A stretch of DNA of 64,000 bases, taken from positions 11,180,798 through 11,244,797 of the forward strand of contig AP025067.1 of the NCBI GenBank assembly GCA_036186865.1. The letters are read 5' to 3'. Below are positions 34,577 through 47,200 of this stretch, piece by piece (position 1 is the stretch's first letter; each line of letters starts with the position of its first letter). Position numbers and translations under genes: made by a program. This DNA is from Eustoma russellianum (lineage: Eukaryota; Streptophyta; Magnoliopsida; Gentianales; Gentianaceae). The notes beneath the pieces are model-generated. The model ran no database searches and was not told where the DNA came from. It saw only the letters and a list, made by a program, of their open reading frames with translations.

Positions 34577-35700
34577 GTCACTTAAACCCAAAAATGAAAT
34601 TAGCACGTCTAGAGTATTAGAATTACTACACATTGATTTGTTTGGTCCTAGTCATACTAAGAGTCTCAGTGGACGCCATTATGCATGTGTTATCGTTGAT
34701 GATTTTTCTCGCTATACTTGGACTTTATTTCTTGAAAATAAAGATGATAGTGCCATTGAAATTGCGAAACTAATAAAACAACTTGAAAATAAATATGGTT
34801 TGAATGTGAAAAAGATTAGAAGCGATAGAGGCGGTGAATTTAAAAACAAGGACATGATTGCGTTTTGCGAAAAAAAAGGAATTAAACACGAGCTTTTGCC
34901 ACCTAGAACTCCACAATTAAATGGAGTAGTAGAAAGAAAGAATAGGACACTACAAGAAATTGCTAGAACCATGTTGTGTGAAAATAAATTGCCCAGATTT
35001 TTGTGGGCGGAAGCCATAAATTATACATGCTATATAGTTAATCGTCTGTCAATTAGAAAGAAAATAAATAAAACTCCTTATGAGATAGTAAATGATCGCA
35101 TGCCTAAAATTGATTACTTTCGTGTGTTTGGTTGCAAATGCTTTGTTTTTAATACAAAAGACAATTTAGATAAATTTGAATCTAAATCAATTGAATGCAT
35201 TTTTGTTGGATATTCTGTGAATTCTAAAGCATATAGATGTTATAATCCCATCACTAGACAAATTTTAGAATCCATTCATGTGAAGTTTAATGAATTTGGC
35301 GAGGTTGAAAAAGATAAAGAATATGACGATGACTTTGAACTAAAGCCCGTGTTAGATGATGTAGAAGATGATGTCGTGCATGATGAATCTAACACACTAG
35401 AAATTCATGATCACTTAGAAATGCATGAGAACTTAAAAAATAGTCAACCAAGGTGGCATAGGAATCACCCAGACCTAGCGATATAACTCAAGGTGTCCGA
35501 CCACGTAGAAGAATAACTTTGGATGAAACAAACCAATTTCATGCTATGATATCCAAAATTGAACCTAAGAACGTTTTTGATGCTTTGAGTGATTCTTCTT
35601 GGATTGATGATATGCATGATGAATTAAATCAATTCGTAAGAAATAATGTATGAGATTTAGTGCCACGACCAAAAGATAGACAATAATAGGCAGAAAGTGG
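34577..35700 (+). pseudogene. pol: Copia B2 integrase core and C-terminus
   Basis: About 300 open codons with the whole catalytic triad: first Asp in LLHIDLFGPSHT, second in KKIRSDRGGEFKN, Glu in NGVVERKNRT. The C-terminal module FGCKCFVFNTKD, IECIFVGYSVNSKAYRCYNP follows, ending near HRNHPDLAI (stop by 35486). The active-site residues are intact, unlike copia A, but the frame is separated from the zinc domain and from reverse transcriptase by shifts. Confidence 0.87.
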
Positions 35701-36335
35701 GTGTTTAGAAATAAAATGAATGAAGAAGGTAAAGTTGTTAAAAACAAGGCGAGACTTGTAGCACAAGGATATAATCAAGAAGAAGGAATAGACTACGACG
35801 AAACATTTGCATCCGTAGCACGTTTAGAAGCCATACGACTATTACTTGCCATTGCTTGCATGAAAGGTTTTAAACTCTATCAAATGGATGTAAAAAGTGC
35901 ATTTTTAAATGGCTTTATACAAGAAGAAGCATACGTAAAGCAACCACTCGGATTTGAAGATTTGAAATACCCTGATCACGTGTACAAATTAAAGAAGGCA
36001 CTTTATGGCTTAAAACAACCACCTAGGGCTTGGTATGATCGTTTTGCTACTTTCCTTCTAGAAAATAGATTTAAAAGAGGCACCATAGATAGAACCTTAT
36101 TCTTGAAACAAGATAAATCGGATTTACTAATTATTCAAATTTATGTTGATGACATCATTTTTGGATCTACATCTCATAAACTTGTTGAAGAATTTGAATG
36201 TGCATGAAATCCGAGTTTGAAATGTCTATGGTTGGTGAATCGAATTACTTCATTGGCTTGCAAATTAAACAAACTAGTAAAGGCATTCACATAAGTCAAG
36301 TTAAATATATAAACGACATGATTAAAAAGTTCAAT
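35701..36335 (+). pseudogene. pol: Copia B2 reverse transcriptase
   Basis: Matches B1 28450-29091 closely, including MDVKSAFLNGFIQEE and catalytic YVDDIIFGST. A one-base deletion at about 36199 (GAATTTGAATGTGC; B1 has an extra A) shifts the frame 40 codons before the end. The remaining codons run to the TAG shared with B1 after MIKKFNF. Confidence 0.87.
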
Positions 36336-37090
36336 TTTTAGAAGTTAAAACCATCCCCCACCCCTATGAGTGTCACCACTAAACTAGATAAAAATGAAAA
36401 TGGAAAAGATTTTGATAACGCTTTATATAGGTCTATGATTGGTTCTTTGCTTTATCTTACCGCAAGTAGACCCGATATCATGTTTAGTGTTTGTATGTGT
36501 GCACGTTTTCAAAGCCAACCTAAAGTGTCTCATTATAATATTGTGAAAAGAATATTTCGATACATTAACCACACCCCCACTTTAGGAATTTGGTATGATA
36601 AAAATTATGAATTTAACTTGCATGCTTATACCGATGCGGATTATGGTGGATGTAAAATAGATAGAAAAAGCACAAGTGGCACTTGTCGATATATAGGAAA
36701 TTCATTAATTTCCTGGTTTTGAAAAAGCAAGCAAGTGTGGCCTTATCTACTACCAAAGCTGAATACATGGCACTTAGCCTTTGCTGCACATAACACTTAT
36801 GGTTAAAACAACAACTGTCTGATTTTGGTATCACGGTAAATCGTATTCCAATATATTGTGATAGTATGAGTGCTATAAACTTATCTAAGAGCCCCGTACT
36901 ACACTCTAAAGCAAAGCACATAGAAGTACGATATCACTTTCTTCGTGATCACGTAAATAATGGTGATATTGTTATAGATCATATACGCACTAAAGCACAA
37001 GTAGCCGACATATTCACTAAGGCACTAAAGCAAGCCACGTACGAAAATCTACGCTCAAAATTAGGCATGATTTCCGCTGATTTGATATAG
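36336..37090 (+). pseudogene. pol: Copia B2 RNase H
   Basis: KLKPSPTPMSVTTKLDKNE through YTDADYGGCKIDRKS and GTCRYIGNSLISWF, where a one-base deletion at about 36716 (B1 has one more T) shifts the frame. The C-terminal half, missing in B1, is present at 36723-37090: YCDSMSAINLSKSP, HIEVRYHFLRDHV and DIFTKALKQ, ending at TAG 37088. This is the expected copia C-terminus, so no envelope-like gene follows. Confidence 0.85.
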
Positions 37091-37299
37091 CTTGATATGT
37101 CTTTCCATCTTTACAGGCATGTTTGATTTTCTTTCCAAAATAAAAGAGGAGAGAGAGTGCATGATTTAAGGGGGAGCGAGAGTGATTGATTGCAAAAATC
37201 AAGGGGGAGAGAATGCAAAATTCGAAATTTGAATTTGTGCACGATTAGAGGGGAGCGATTAAATTTAAATCATGAACTAAGGTTATATTATAAATCATC

Positions 37300-37312
37300 A
37301 AAAGGGGGAGAT
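37300..37312 (+). other. Copia B2 polypurine tract and preceding purine repeats
   Basis: AAAAGGGGGAGAT abuts TGTTGAG at 37313. Similar GGGGGAG runs occur upstream at 37170-37245. 37091-37299 is otherwise noncoding spacer. Confidence 0.82.
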
Positions 37313-40143
37313 TGTTGAGAAAAAGGGTTTGAGTGATTCACAAAAATGCATGATTTAAATAACGTATACTAAAGAAATGCATGACACAATTTATGACTTG
37401 ACACGTTTTTTGCGACAAACCTGCCTAATATACTTTATATATAATGTTGCTGTACTAACAAGCCATGAAGCTTTAAAGCTTAAATCAAATGGCAAACATT
37501 TGGTGTGTTTGAACTATTTTCAGGTGCCACCATTAATGAACTAAACTAGTTCATTAAGTGAAGTACTTAGTTAAATGAACTAAGTAGTTCATTTAAATGG
37601 AGATATATTTGGAGAAGACATGATGGAAACAAATTGAAGAATAGAAAGTCTCCTCCCAGCTCTTCACATGTTTTTCATATATATATATATATATAAATAT
37701 ATATTTTAACTATATATATATATATATATTCAGATTTTTTAAAAAGGCACAATGCACATATGTTCTAACGTACTACCGACACATTATATATATTACGAAC
37801 GTACGTAAACATCACACCACTATACTTACCTCATATTTATGAGTATATTCAGGTCTTACCTCATAAAGACACGTTACAAGGTTCAAAACCAAAAATTGTC
37901 GTATCGGGTGACAACCGAAACTTCGCTAACGTGTCACGTACTTGCCATATATAGATGGCCAGCCCCTACACTTCAAAAATGCCCATAAATTTTGTGGCTA
38001 ACATGGTACACTCATCCGTAAAATCATTCCATGTTGGCACACAGAAATCATCCCCAATTAAGGCTAAATTGTGGAGATTCCATGTTCATCTTTTTAAGCA
38101 CATGGGGGTGCCAATTTAATCAGCCATTATAGCTGAATATTAAAGTTATTTTATGTATATTATGTGTCGCATAATATATATAACATGTGCACAAAGTTTG
38201 AATTTAATCGGAGAAAAATCGTGTAATCGACAAAAGTCGAAAATTCGGTTTTCTACGAACACGACACATGGAACGTTTTTTGGCATGACAAGTAACATGT
38301 ATCTAGACACTTTTTACATATTAAATACATATTAAAGTGTTCTAAAATATTCAAATTAGGGCTGATTGGAATATACCATATGTGTATAATTATTGTGCAA
38401 TATTTGACAAAGTTTAAAAGGTAAAATTCAGCACATGCTCAAGACCATGTCACAAGCCTACTACTTCTAAATGGAGCCTATGTGGAGCTTAGTTGGCATC
38501 TCAATTGGTGAAGAATGTACTACACAAGGTTAGTGAATTAATGGAGGGAGCTACACAAGGTAATATTTCAAACTCCTTAGCAAATGAAACACATGCTGAA
38601 AATTCAGCATGTGAGACAAAGCTGGCCAATTTTTACTACCTTATTGGTGACAAATTTGCTTCTTAATATTCAAGGGATTGATTTGTAGTAATATGGTAAC
38701 ATTTCAAAGTCTTGAGATGATCTAGCACACGCTGAAAATTTCAGCATGTGAGACAATGAGTGGCAATTTCTATGGCTTAATGGAAACTAATTTACATTCC
38801 AAATTAGTAGGGATTGATTGTATGCTATTGGGAAATGTTTTTACTACTATTTTTGCACATGTTTTAGATGATATTCTCAGATTTTTACAGTCATTAAGTG
38901 ATGACAAATCTCATCCAATCAAGGAGTGCCAAGTAAGCAAGGCCAAGACAATCATCCAATCAAGTTGTGCCGAGTAAGCAAGTTGATGTCACATCTATAC
39001 TAGGCATTCTTTCAAGGACTTAAAAGAAAATTCTTAAGATGGAGATGATTCCCTAGGGGAGCGGCCACTTTGAAATAAAAGGAGGAGAAGAAGAGCAAAC
39101 AAATGCAAGACAAGTCTTACAATTTCCAAAGTGCAAAAAGACTCTTTACTCTCTTCTTCTATATTTTTTTTCTTCTCCTTCTCACTCGAACCTATTGTAT
39201 CTATATTCAAACATATTGAATAGGCTTTATTCATACCACCATACATGCATCATTGTTGTAGAAGATTGATCAAGGTGTGATCAAACCTTCATTCGCTCGG
39301 TGGTGGTGTTCGTGATCATTGTGGTTGCTTGTATCATTTGTAAAGGGTTAGAGTTGGTGTGTAACTCTAGAAACCCTTGTGGTGAGGTGTTAATTTTGTT
39401 TAGTGATAACCGAGGAAGGTGTCCTCGAAGACTGGAGTAGGTTGATTTAACCGAACTAGTATAAAATTCCTTGTGTTCTTTACTTTACTGCACATTATTT
39501 TCAGTTTCTAACATTCTGTATCCCTTTCGTCACAATCTTAAAAATAGCAAACGAATTTCAAAAATTGTAAATTTTGTAGAAACATAGCCTCATCTCTTAA
39601 GTTGCATTTGGTGCAAGTTTCAACCCATTTAGACAAGTATAAGTCCTTCAGACGTTAATAGTTCTGAGACAAGTGCAATCTGATTTTAAGACTTGCAAAG
39701 GTTGAGAACTTGAACGTATTTGACATACTTCCCAAAGGAATTTTTCAAAACTATTTCACCCCTTTTAAATAAATATAGTAAGGGATTTTTAATTAAAGTT
39801 TCAGACCATTTGGAGTTACAGATTAATCGGCATAAATTTTTCAAATCAGACTACTGTTTCTGGCAGATTTACGCAATCTGACCACAAACGCTTTTTCAAG
39901 GGGTTAGAGGTTGATTTTTGATCTGAAATTTTTATGAGATACTCAGAACATCTGACATTAGAGTCTCTCCAAATTTCAGAATTTTTGAAGGTTTGTAACC
40001 TAGTTTTTCAGACGTTTCAAAACTGGATCTAAAAACAGAAACTGTTTTTGGAAATTGGGTTTTTGGGTTGAAATATTTTAAAAACCAAATTTTCCGCACC
40101 CACTGTTCAACCCCCCTTCTAATGGTGCCTTACAGGTCCTACA
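37313..40143 (+). repeat. Copia B2 3' LTR (2831 bp)
   Basis: TGTTGAG to CCTACA. Palindromes at 38590-38613 and 38726-38750, promoter block at 39430-39467, interrupted TA tract at 37678-37728. Differs from LTR B1 by scattered changes. Followed at 40144 by GATCATAATAAA of element E, as is B1. Confidence 0.93.
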
Positions 40144-41161
40144 GATCATAATAAATAACATGCAAGAACATAGTGTGTATCATCTCATGATGGTGGTCAT
40201 ACTACACATAACATACAACATATGAAGCTAAGAATTGAGATTTTTATGTCATTTCTCCTCTCTAAGACCATGATCATCACTATACACATCATGATGGTGG
40301 TGATGAATTCATGGACTATAAAGGGGGTCATGGCTATCCCCTATAGAAAGGAAACAATGATGATGCTAACATGGATGATGTTCAAAGATAGCATCTTGGT
40401 ATACATGCATAAAGGAATAATTAATATTGCATCATTATAAGACTTCCACTCTCTATTTCCATGATAATCTTTTCTATTACATATAAGTATAGAAGAATTG
40501 ACATGCATGTATCAAAATGACAAAGGAGATGATACTTAGCGCACTTATTAGCATAATATACTCATATGTCTACCATTTGGCATTTAAGTGTAAAGATAAT
40601 AAGAAAGATGCATTCTTGACATGCATGGCTTAGATGGTCCATTAGTGACCAAATTTCATCTTGCATGTTAGATTAGAGTAGTATTCTAAACACACTTGAT
40701 GGTTTCATTCAATAAAAGAACACACGCATCATCAATTTTAACATGCAAGCCTTCATTCATGTCAATAAACTTAGAGACCATAATTTTAGTTTCATGCATG
40801 ATCCACTAGTTATTAATGAGCATACTAAACTTAGATTTCAATTTCCTTGAAGGAACTAGGAAGAAATACTTGCCTTGGTAGCTTGAGTCTTACACTGATT
40901 GATGAAAGATTTCTTCTTTGGTCACTTGGAAGGTAGTCACGACCTTGAAGGACTAGAATGCTCCTACTTGCTCCACTAAGATTACTCCTTCTTCCTCTCT
41001 TATAAAGGTTCTCGGTTATGACCTTATGGATTTGAGTGCATGCCTACTTGTTTTTCCCTTGAACATGTAAAGAGTTCTCCTTCCCTTGGCTTTGTTGTTC
41101 TCGGTTGAATGATGATGGAGGAAGGAAGATTTGGTTTTGTAGAGGAAAAAGAGAGGGAGAG
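40144..41161 (-). repeat. Chromovirus E 3' LTR, middle part
   Basis: Matches 32535 onward and, at its start, the uninterrupted E LTR at 55607. Ends at GAGAG, where solo LTR D is inserted. No coding signal. Confidence 0.85.
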
Positions 41162-41233
41162 TGTAGGATATGCAAGGCACCACTAGAAGGGGGGGGTTGA
41201 ATAGTGGGTGCGGAAAATATGGGTTTTAAAATT

Positions 41234-44200
41234 AGTTTGAACCACAAACCCAACTTCTGAAAACAGTTTCTGTTTTCAGGACCAGTTTTAAAACTAGGTT
41301 GTAGGTTTTTAAAAATTCTGAAATTTTGAGAGAACTTAGCCTCTGATGTTATGAGTGTCTCCTAAAAATTTCAGGTTTAAATTCATTCTTTAACCCCTTG
41401 AAAATTTGTTGATGGTCAGATTGCGCAAATCTGCCAGAAACGGTACACTGATTTGAAAAATTAATTCCTATTTGTACACAACTCCAAACGATCTGAAAAT
41501 TTAAAGACTAACTCCTTATAAGTTTTATTTAAATGGGTTGAAACAGGTTTGAAAACTTCTTTTGGAAAGTTAGTCAAATACACTCAAAGTCTCAACCTTT
41601 GCAAGCCTGAAAATCAGACTGCCCTAGTCTCAGAACTTTGGACGTTTGGATGACTTATACTTATCCAAAAGGGTTGAAACTTGCGCCAAAAGAACCTTGA
41701 AACATGTGGATATGTTTCCTGAAAGTTTCACGATTTTTGAAATTCGTTTACTATTTTTACGGACGTGATTAAAAACAGTAAACAGTGCTGAAACAGAAAA
41801 TCAGTGCTGAAAGTAAATGACACCAAGAATTTTATACTGGTTCGGTTATCAACAACCTACTCCAGTCTTCAAGGAACACCTTCCTTGGTTCACACTAGTC
41901 ACACACACGCAATACACCTTACCACAGGGTTGATGGAGTTACACACCAACTCCAACCCTTTACAAACCTTGTATGTTCAATACAATATGCACGAACACCA
42001 CCACCTCACAAGAATGAAGATTGATCACACCTTGATCAATCTTTTACAAAGATATATAATGAGTGGTGGTCTATGTCAAGCCTATTCAATATTGAAGAAT
42101 ATGAATACAATAGGCTTACAAGAAGAAAGAAAGAAAGAGAATGTAGAAGAAGAAGAGCTAGGCTTTTTGATCACTTTGATTTGTAATGCTTGTTCTTGTT
42201 TTTGTTTTTGCTCAACCTCTTTCCTTTTAATGATGTTGCAGCCGTCCCCTTGTGAGTGTCTCCCCCTCTTGAAAATTATCTTCTAAGTCCTTGGGAGGAT
42301 GTAAGACATCATTGTGACAAGGTCTTGCTTACTTGACATCTTCTTATTGGATGATCATTTAGGCTTCGCTTACTTGGCACCTTCTTATTGGATGAATGTT
42401 GTCATCATTGATGACTTGGAAAAATCTGAGAATTTCACTTAAACATGTGCCAAAATCATCACAAAATAATTTCCATAAATCATAAGATATATCACATAAA
42501 TTTCAAGACAAAAATCCCTTCCTTGCTAAGGCAAAAAATCGCCCATTATGTGACATTGCCATGCTGAATTTTTAGCATGTGCATCATTCCATTTCATTCA
42601 AAATAATGCCAAACTTAATTTGATTTTTCTTTATAAAATGAATCACCAATTAAATGGTAAATATTCCTATCACATGAGAAATGAATATGGACACTTTTTA
42701 GCTCATATATTCGGCCACACAAGTCTCACACATGCTGAAAACTTTTCAGCATGTGTGATATATAAAATATCACACTTTATTAATTTAAATAATATTCAAA
42801 TCATTTCCATTTCTTCTTCCAATCAATCACACAATAAAAGATGATGAAATATATCACATTAAAGTCATAAAAATCGGCCACCTTGTTTAGCATGCTGAAA
42901 TTTTCAGCATGTGATATAAGAAAGACAAATTTTGAATTCTTACCATTTGTAGCTTCTCTCTTTAATTCACCAACATTGTATGATTGATCCTTGACCAGTC
43001 AATATGCCAACAAGGCTCCAAATAAGCTCCATCTCAGCTGTAGGTGGCGTTGGATATGTATGTGCATGTGCTGAAATTTATTTTTGCTAACTTTGTAAAA
43101 TAATGCACATTTAATAATACACACATGTTATATTCCAATCAGCCCTTAATTTAACTTTCTAGAACACTTTAAGATGTATATCATATGTAAAAAGTGTCTA
43201 GATACATGTCACATGATGTGCCAAAAACGTTCCATGTGTTGTGTGCGTAGAAAACCGAATTTTCGATATTTATTGATTACCCGATTTTTCTCTAATTTAA
43301 ATTCCAACTTTTGCACATGTTATATATATTATGTTACACATAATATATATATAATATATACTTTAAATCTCAGCACTTGGCTGGTCTAAAGTGGTACATT
43401 AACATGTGACAAAATGAAACTTGAAATCTTCACATTTTGGCCTTAATGTGGGGTGATTTGTGTGTACCAACATGGAAAGTATTTTTGGCTGAATATACAG
43501 TCATGCGCACGAACTTTTTATCAATTTTTGAAGTATAGGGGCTGGCCATTTATTTATGGCAAGTACGTGACACGTTGGCGAAGAAGTTTGAACCACAAAC
43601 CCAACTTCTGAAAACAGTTTCTGTTTTTAGGACCAGTTTTAAAACGTTTTTAAAACTAGGTTGCAGGTTTTCAAAAATTCTGAAATTTTGAGAGAACTTA
43701 GCCTCAGATGTTATGAGTGTCCCCTAAAAAGTTAAGATTTAAATTCAACTTTTAACCCCTTGAAAATTTGTTGATGGTCAGATTGCGCAAATCTGCCAGA
43801 AACGGTACACTGATTTGAAAAATTAATTCCTATTTGTACACAACTCCAAACGATCTGAAAATTTAAAGACTAACTCCTTATAAGTTTTATTTAAATGGGT
43901 TGAAACAGTTTTGAAAAATTCTTTCAGAAAGTTAGTCAAATACACTCAAAGTCTCAACCTTTGCAAGCCTAAAAATCAGATTGCACTAGTCTCAGACTTT
44001 GGACGTTTGGATGACTTATACTTATCCAAAAGGGTTGAAACTTGCGCCAAAAGAACCTTGAAACATGTGGCTATGTTTCCTGAAAGTTTCGCGATTTTTG
44101 AAATTCGTTTACTATTTTTACGGACGTGATTAAAAATAATAAACAGTGCTGAAACAGAAAATCAGTGCTGAAAGTAAATGACACCAAGAATTTTATACTG

Positions 44201-47200
44201 GTTCGGTTATCAACAACCTACTCCAGTCTTCAAGGAACACCTTCCTTGGTTCACACTAGTCACACACACGCAATACACCTTACCACAGGGTTGATGGAGT
44301 TACACACCAACTCCAACCCTTTACAAACCTTGTATGTTCAATACAATATGCACGAACACCACCACCTCGCAAGAATGAAGATTGATCACACCTTGATCAA
44401 TCTTTTACAAAGATATATAATGAGTGGTGGTCTATGTCAAGCCTATTCAAGATTGAAGAATATGAATACAATAGGCTTACAAGAAGAAAGAAAGAAAGAG
44501 AATGTAGAAGAAGAAGAGCTAGGCTTTTTGATCACTTTGATTTGTAATGCTTGTTCTTGTTTTTGTTTTTGCTCAACCTCTTTCCTTTTAATGATGTTGC
44601 AGCCGTCCCCTTGTGAGTGTCTCCCCCTCTTGAAAATTATCTTCTAAGTCCTTGGGAGGATGTAAGACATCATTGTGACAAGGTCTTGCTTACTTGACAT
44701 CTTCTTATTGGATGATCATTTAGGCTTCGCTTACTTGGCACCTTCTTATTGGATGAATGTTGTCATCATTGATGACTTGGAAAAATCTGAGAATTTCACT
44801 TAAACATGTGCCAAAATCATCACAAAATAATTTCCATAAATCATAAGATATATCACATAAATTTCAAGACAAAAATCCCTTCCTTGCTAAGGCAAAAAAT
44901 CGCCCATTATGTGACATTGCCATGCTGAATTTTCAGCACGTGCATCATTCCATTTCATTCAAAATAATGCCAAACTTAATTTGATTTTTCTTTATAAAAT
45001 GAATCACCAATTAAATGGTAAATATTCCTATCACATGAGAAATGAATATGGACACTTTTTAGCTCATATATTCGGCCACACAAGTCTCACACATGCTGAA
45101 AACTTTTCAGCATGTGTGATATATAAAATATCACACTTTATTAATTTAAATAATATTCAAATCATTTCCATTTCTTCTTCCAATCAATCACACAATAAAA
45201 TATGATGAAATATATCACATTAAAGTCATAAAATCGACCACCTTGTTTAGCATGCTGAAATTTTCAGCATGTGATATAAGAAAGACAAATTTTGAATTCT
45301 TACCATTTGTAGCTTCTCTCTTTAATTCACCAACATTGTATGATTGATCCTTGACCAGTCAATATGCCAACAAGGCTCCAAATAAGCTCCATCTCAGCTG
45401 TAGGTGGCGTTGGATATGTATGTGCATGTGCTGAAATTTATTTTTGCTAACTTTGTAAAATAATGCACATTTAATAATACACACATGTTATATTCCAATC
45501 AGCCCTTAATTTAATTTTCTAGAACACTTTAAGATGTATATCATCTGTAAAAAGTGTCTAGATACATGTCACATGATGTGCCAAAAACGTTCCATGTGTT
45601 GTGTGCGTAGAAAACCGAATTTTCGATATTTATCGATTACCCGATTTTTCTCTAATTTAAATTCCAACTTTTGCACATGTTATATATATTATGTTACACA
45701 TAATATATATATAATATATACTTTAAATCTCAGCACTTGGCTGGTCTAAAGTGGTACCATTAACATGTGACAAAATGAAACTTGGAATCTTCACATTTTG
45801 GCCTTAATGTGGGGTGATTTGTGTGTGCCAACATGAAAAGTATTTTTGGCTGAATATACAGTCATGCGCACGAACTTTTTATCAATGTTTGAAGTATAGG
45901 GGCTAACCATTTATTTATGGCAAGTACGTGACACGTTGGCGAAGAAGTTTGAACCACAAACCCAACTTCTGAAAACAGTTTCTGTTTTCAGGACCAGTTT
46001 TAAAACGTTTTTAAAACTAGGTTGCAGGTTTTCAAAAATTCTGAAATTTTGAGAGAACTTAGCCTCAGATGTTATGAGTGTCTCCTAAAAAGTTAAGATT
46101 TAAATTCAACTTTTAACCCCTTGAAAATTTATTGATGGTCAGATTGCGCAAATCTGCCAGAAACGGTACACTGATTTGAAAAATTAATTCCTATTTGTAC
46201 ACAACTCCAAACGATCTGAAAATTTAAAGACTAACTCCTTATAAGTTTTATTTAAATGGGTTGAAACAGTTTTGAAAAATTCTTTCAGAAAGTTAGTCAA
46301 ATACACTCAAAGTCTCAACCTTTGCAAGCCTGAAAATCAGATTGCACTAGTCTCAGAACTTTGGACGTTTGGATGACTTATACTTATCCAAAAGGGTCGA
46401 AACTTGCGCCAAAAGAACCTTGAAACATGTGGCTATGTTTCCTGAAAGTTTCGTGATTTTTGAAATTCGTTTACTATTTTTACGGACGTGATTAAAAACA
46501 ATAAACAGTGCTGAAACAGAAAATCAGTGCTGAAAGTAAATGACACCAAGAATTTTATACTGGTTCGGTTATCAACAACCTACTCCAGTCTTCAAGGAAC
46601 ACCTTCCTTGGTTCACACTAGTCACACACACGGAATACACCTTACCACAGGGTTGATGGAGTTGCACACCAACTCCAACCCTTTACAAACCTTGTATGTT
46701 CAATACAATATGCACGAACACCACCACCTCGCAAGAATGAAGATTGATCACACCTTGATCAATCTTTTACAAAGATATATAATGAGTGGTGGCCTATGTC
46801 AAGCCTATTCAGGATTGAAGAATATGAATACAATAGGCTTACAAGAAGAAAGAAAGAAAGAGAATGTAGAAGAAGAAGAGCTAGGCTTTTTGATCACTTT
46901 GATTTGTAATGCTTGTTCTTGTTTTTGTTTTTGCTCAACCTCTTTCCTTTTAATGATGTTGCAGCCGTCCCCTTGTGAGTGTCTCCCCCTCTTGAAAATT
47001 ATATTCTAATTCATTGGGAGGATGTAAGACATCATTGTGACAAGGTCTTGCTTACTTGGCATCTTCTTATTGGATGATCATTTAGGCTTCGCTTATTTGG
47101 CACCTTCTTATTGGATGAATGTTGTCATCATTGATGACTTGGAAAAATCTGAGAATTTCACTTAAACATGTGCCAAAATCATCACAAAATAATTTCCATA

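Larger units (their letters stand above)
34136..37312 (+). mobile_element. Copia B copy 2, 5'-truncated internal region
   Basis: Begins inside the protease, without LTR, primer site or gag, and is followed by its own 3' LTR at 37313-40143. Order: protease end, integrase, reverse transcriptase, RNase H, purine tract. It shares with B1 a stop between reverse transcriptase and RNase H and the same flanking E DNA. It is best explained as the second unit of a tandem duplication. Confidence 0.87.

Noticed and set aside
37091..37312. Looked for an envelope-like ORF after RNase H, as some SIRE elements have
   Set aside because: Only about 220 bp of purine-rich spacer lies between the RNase H stop and the LTR.
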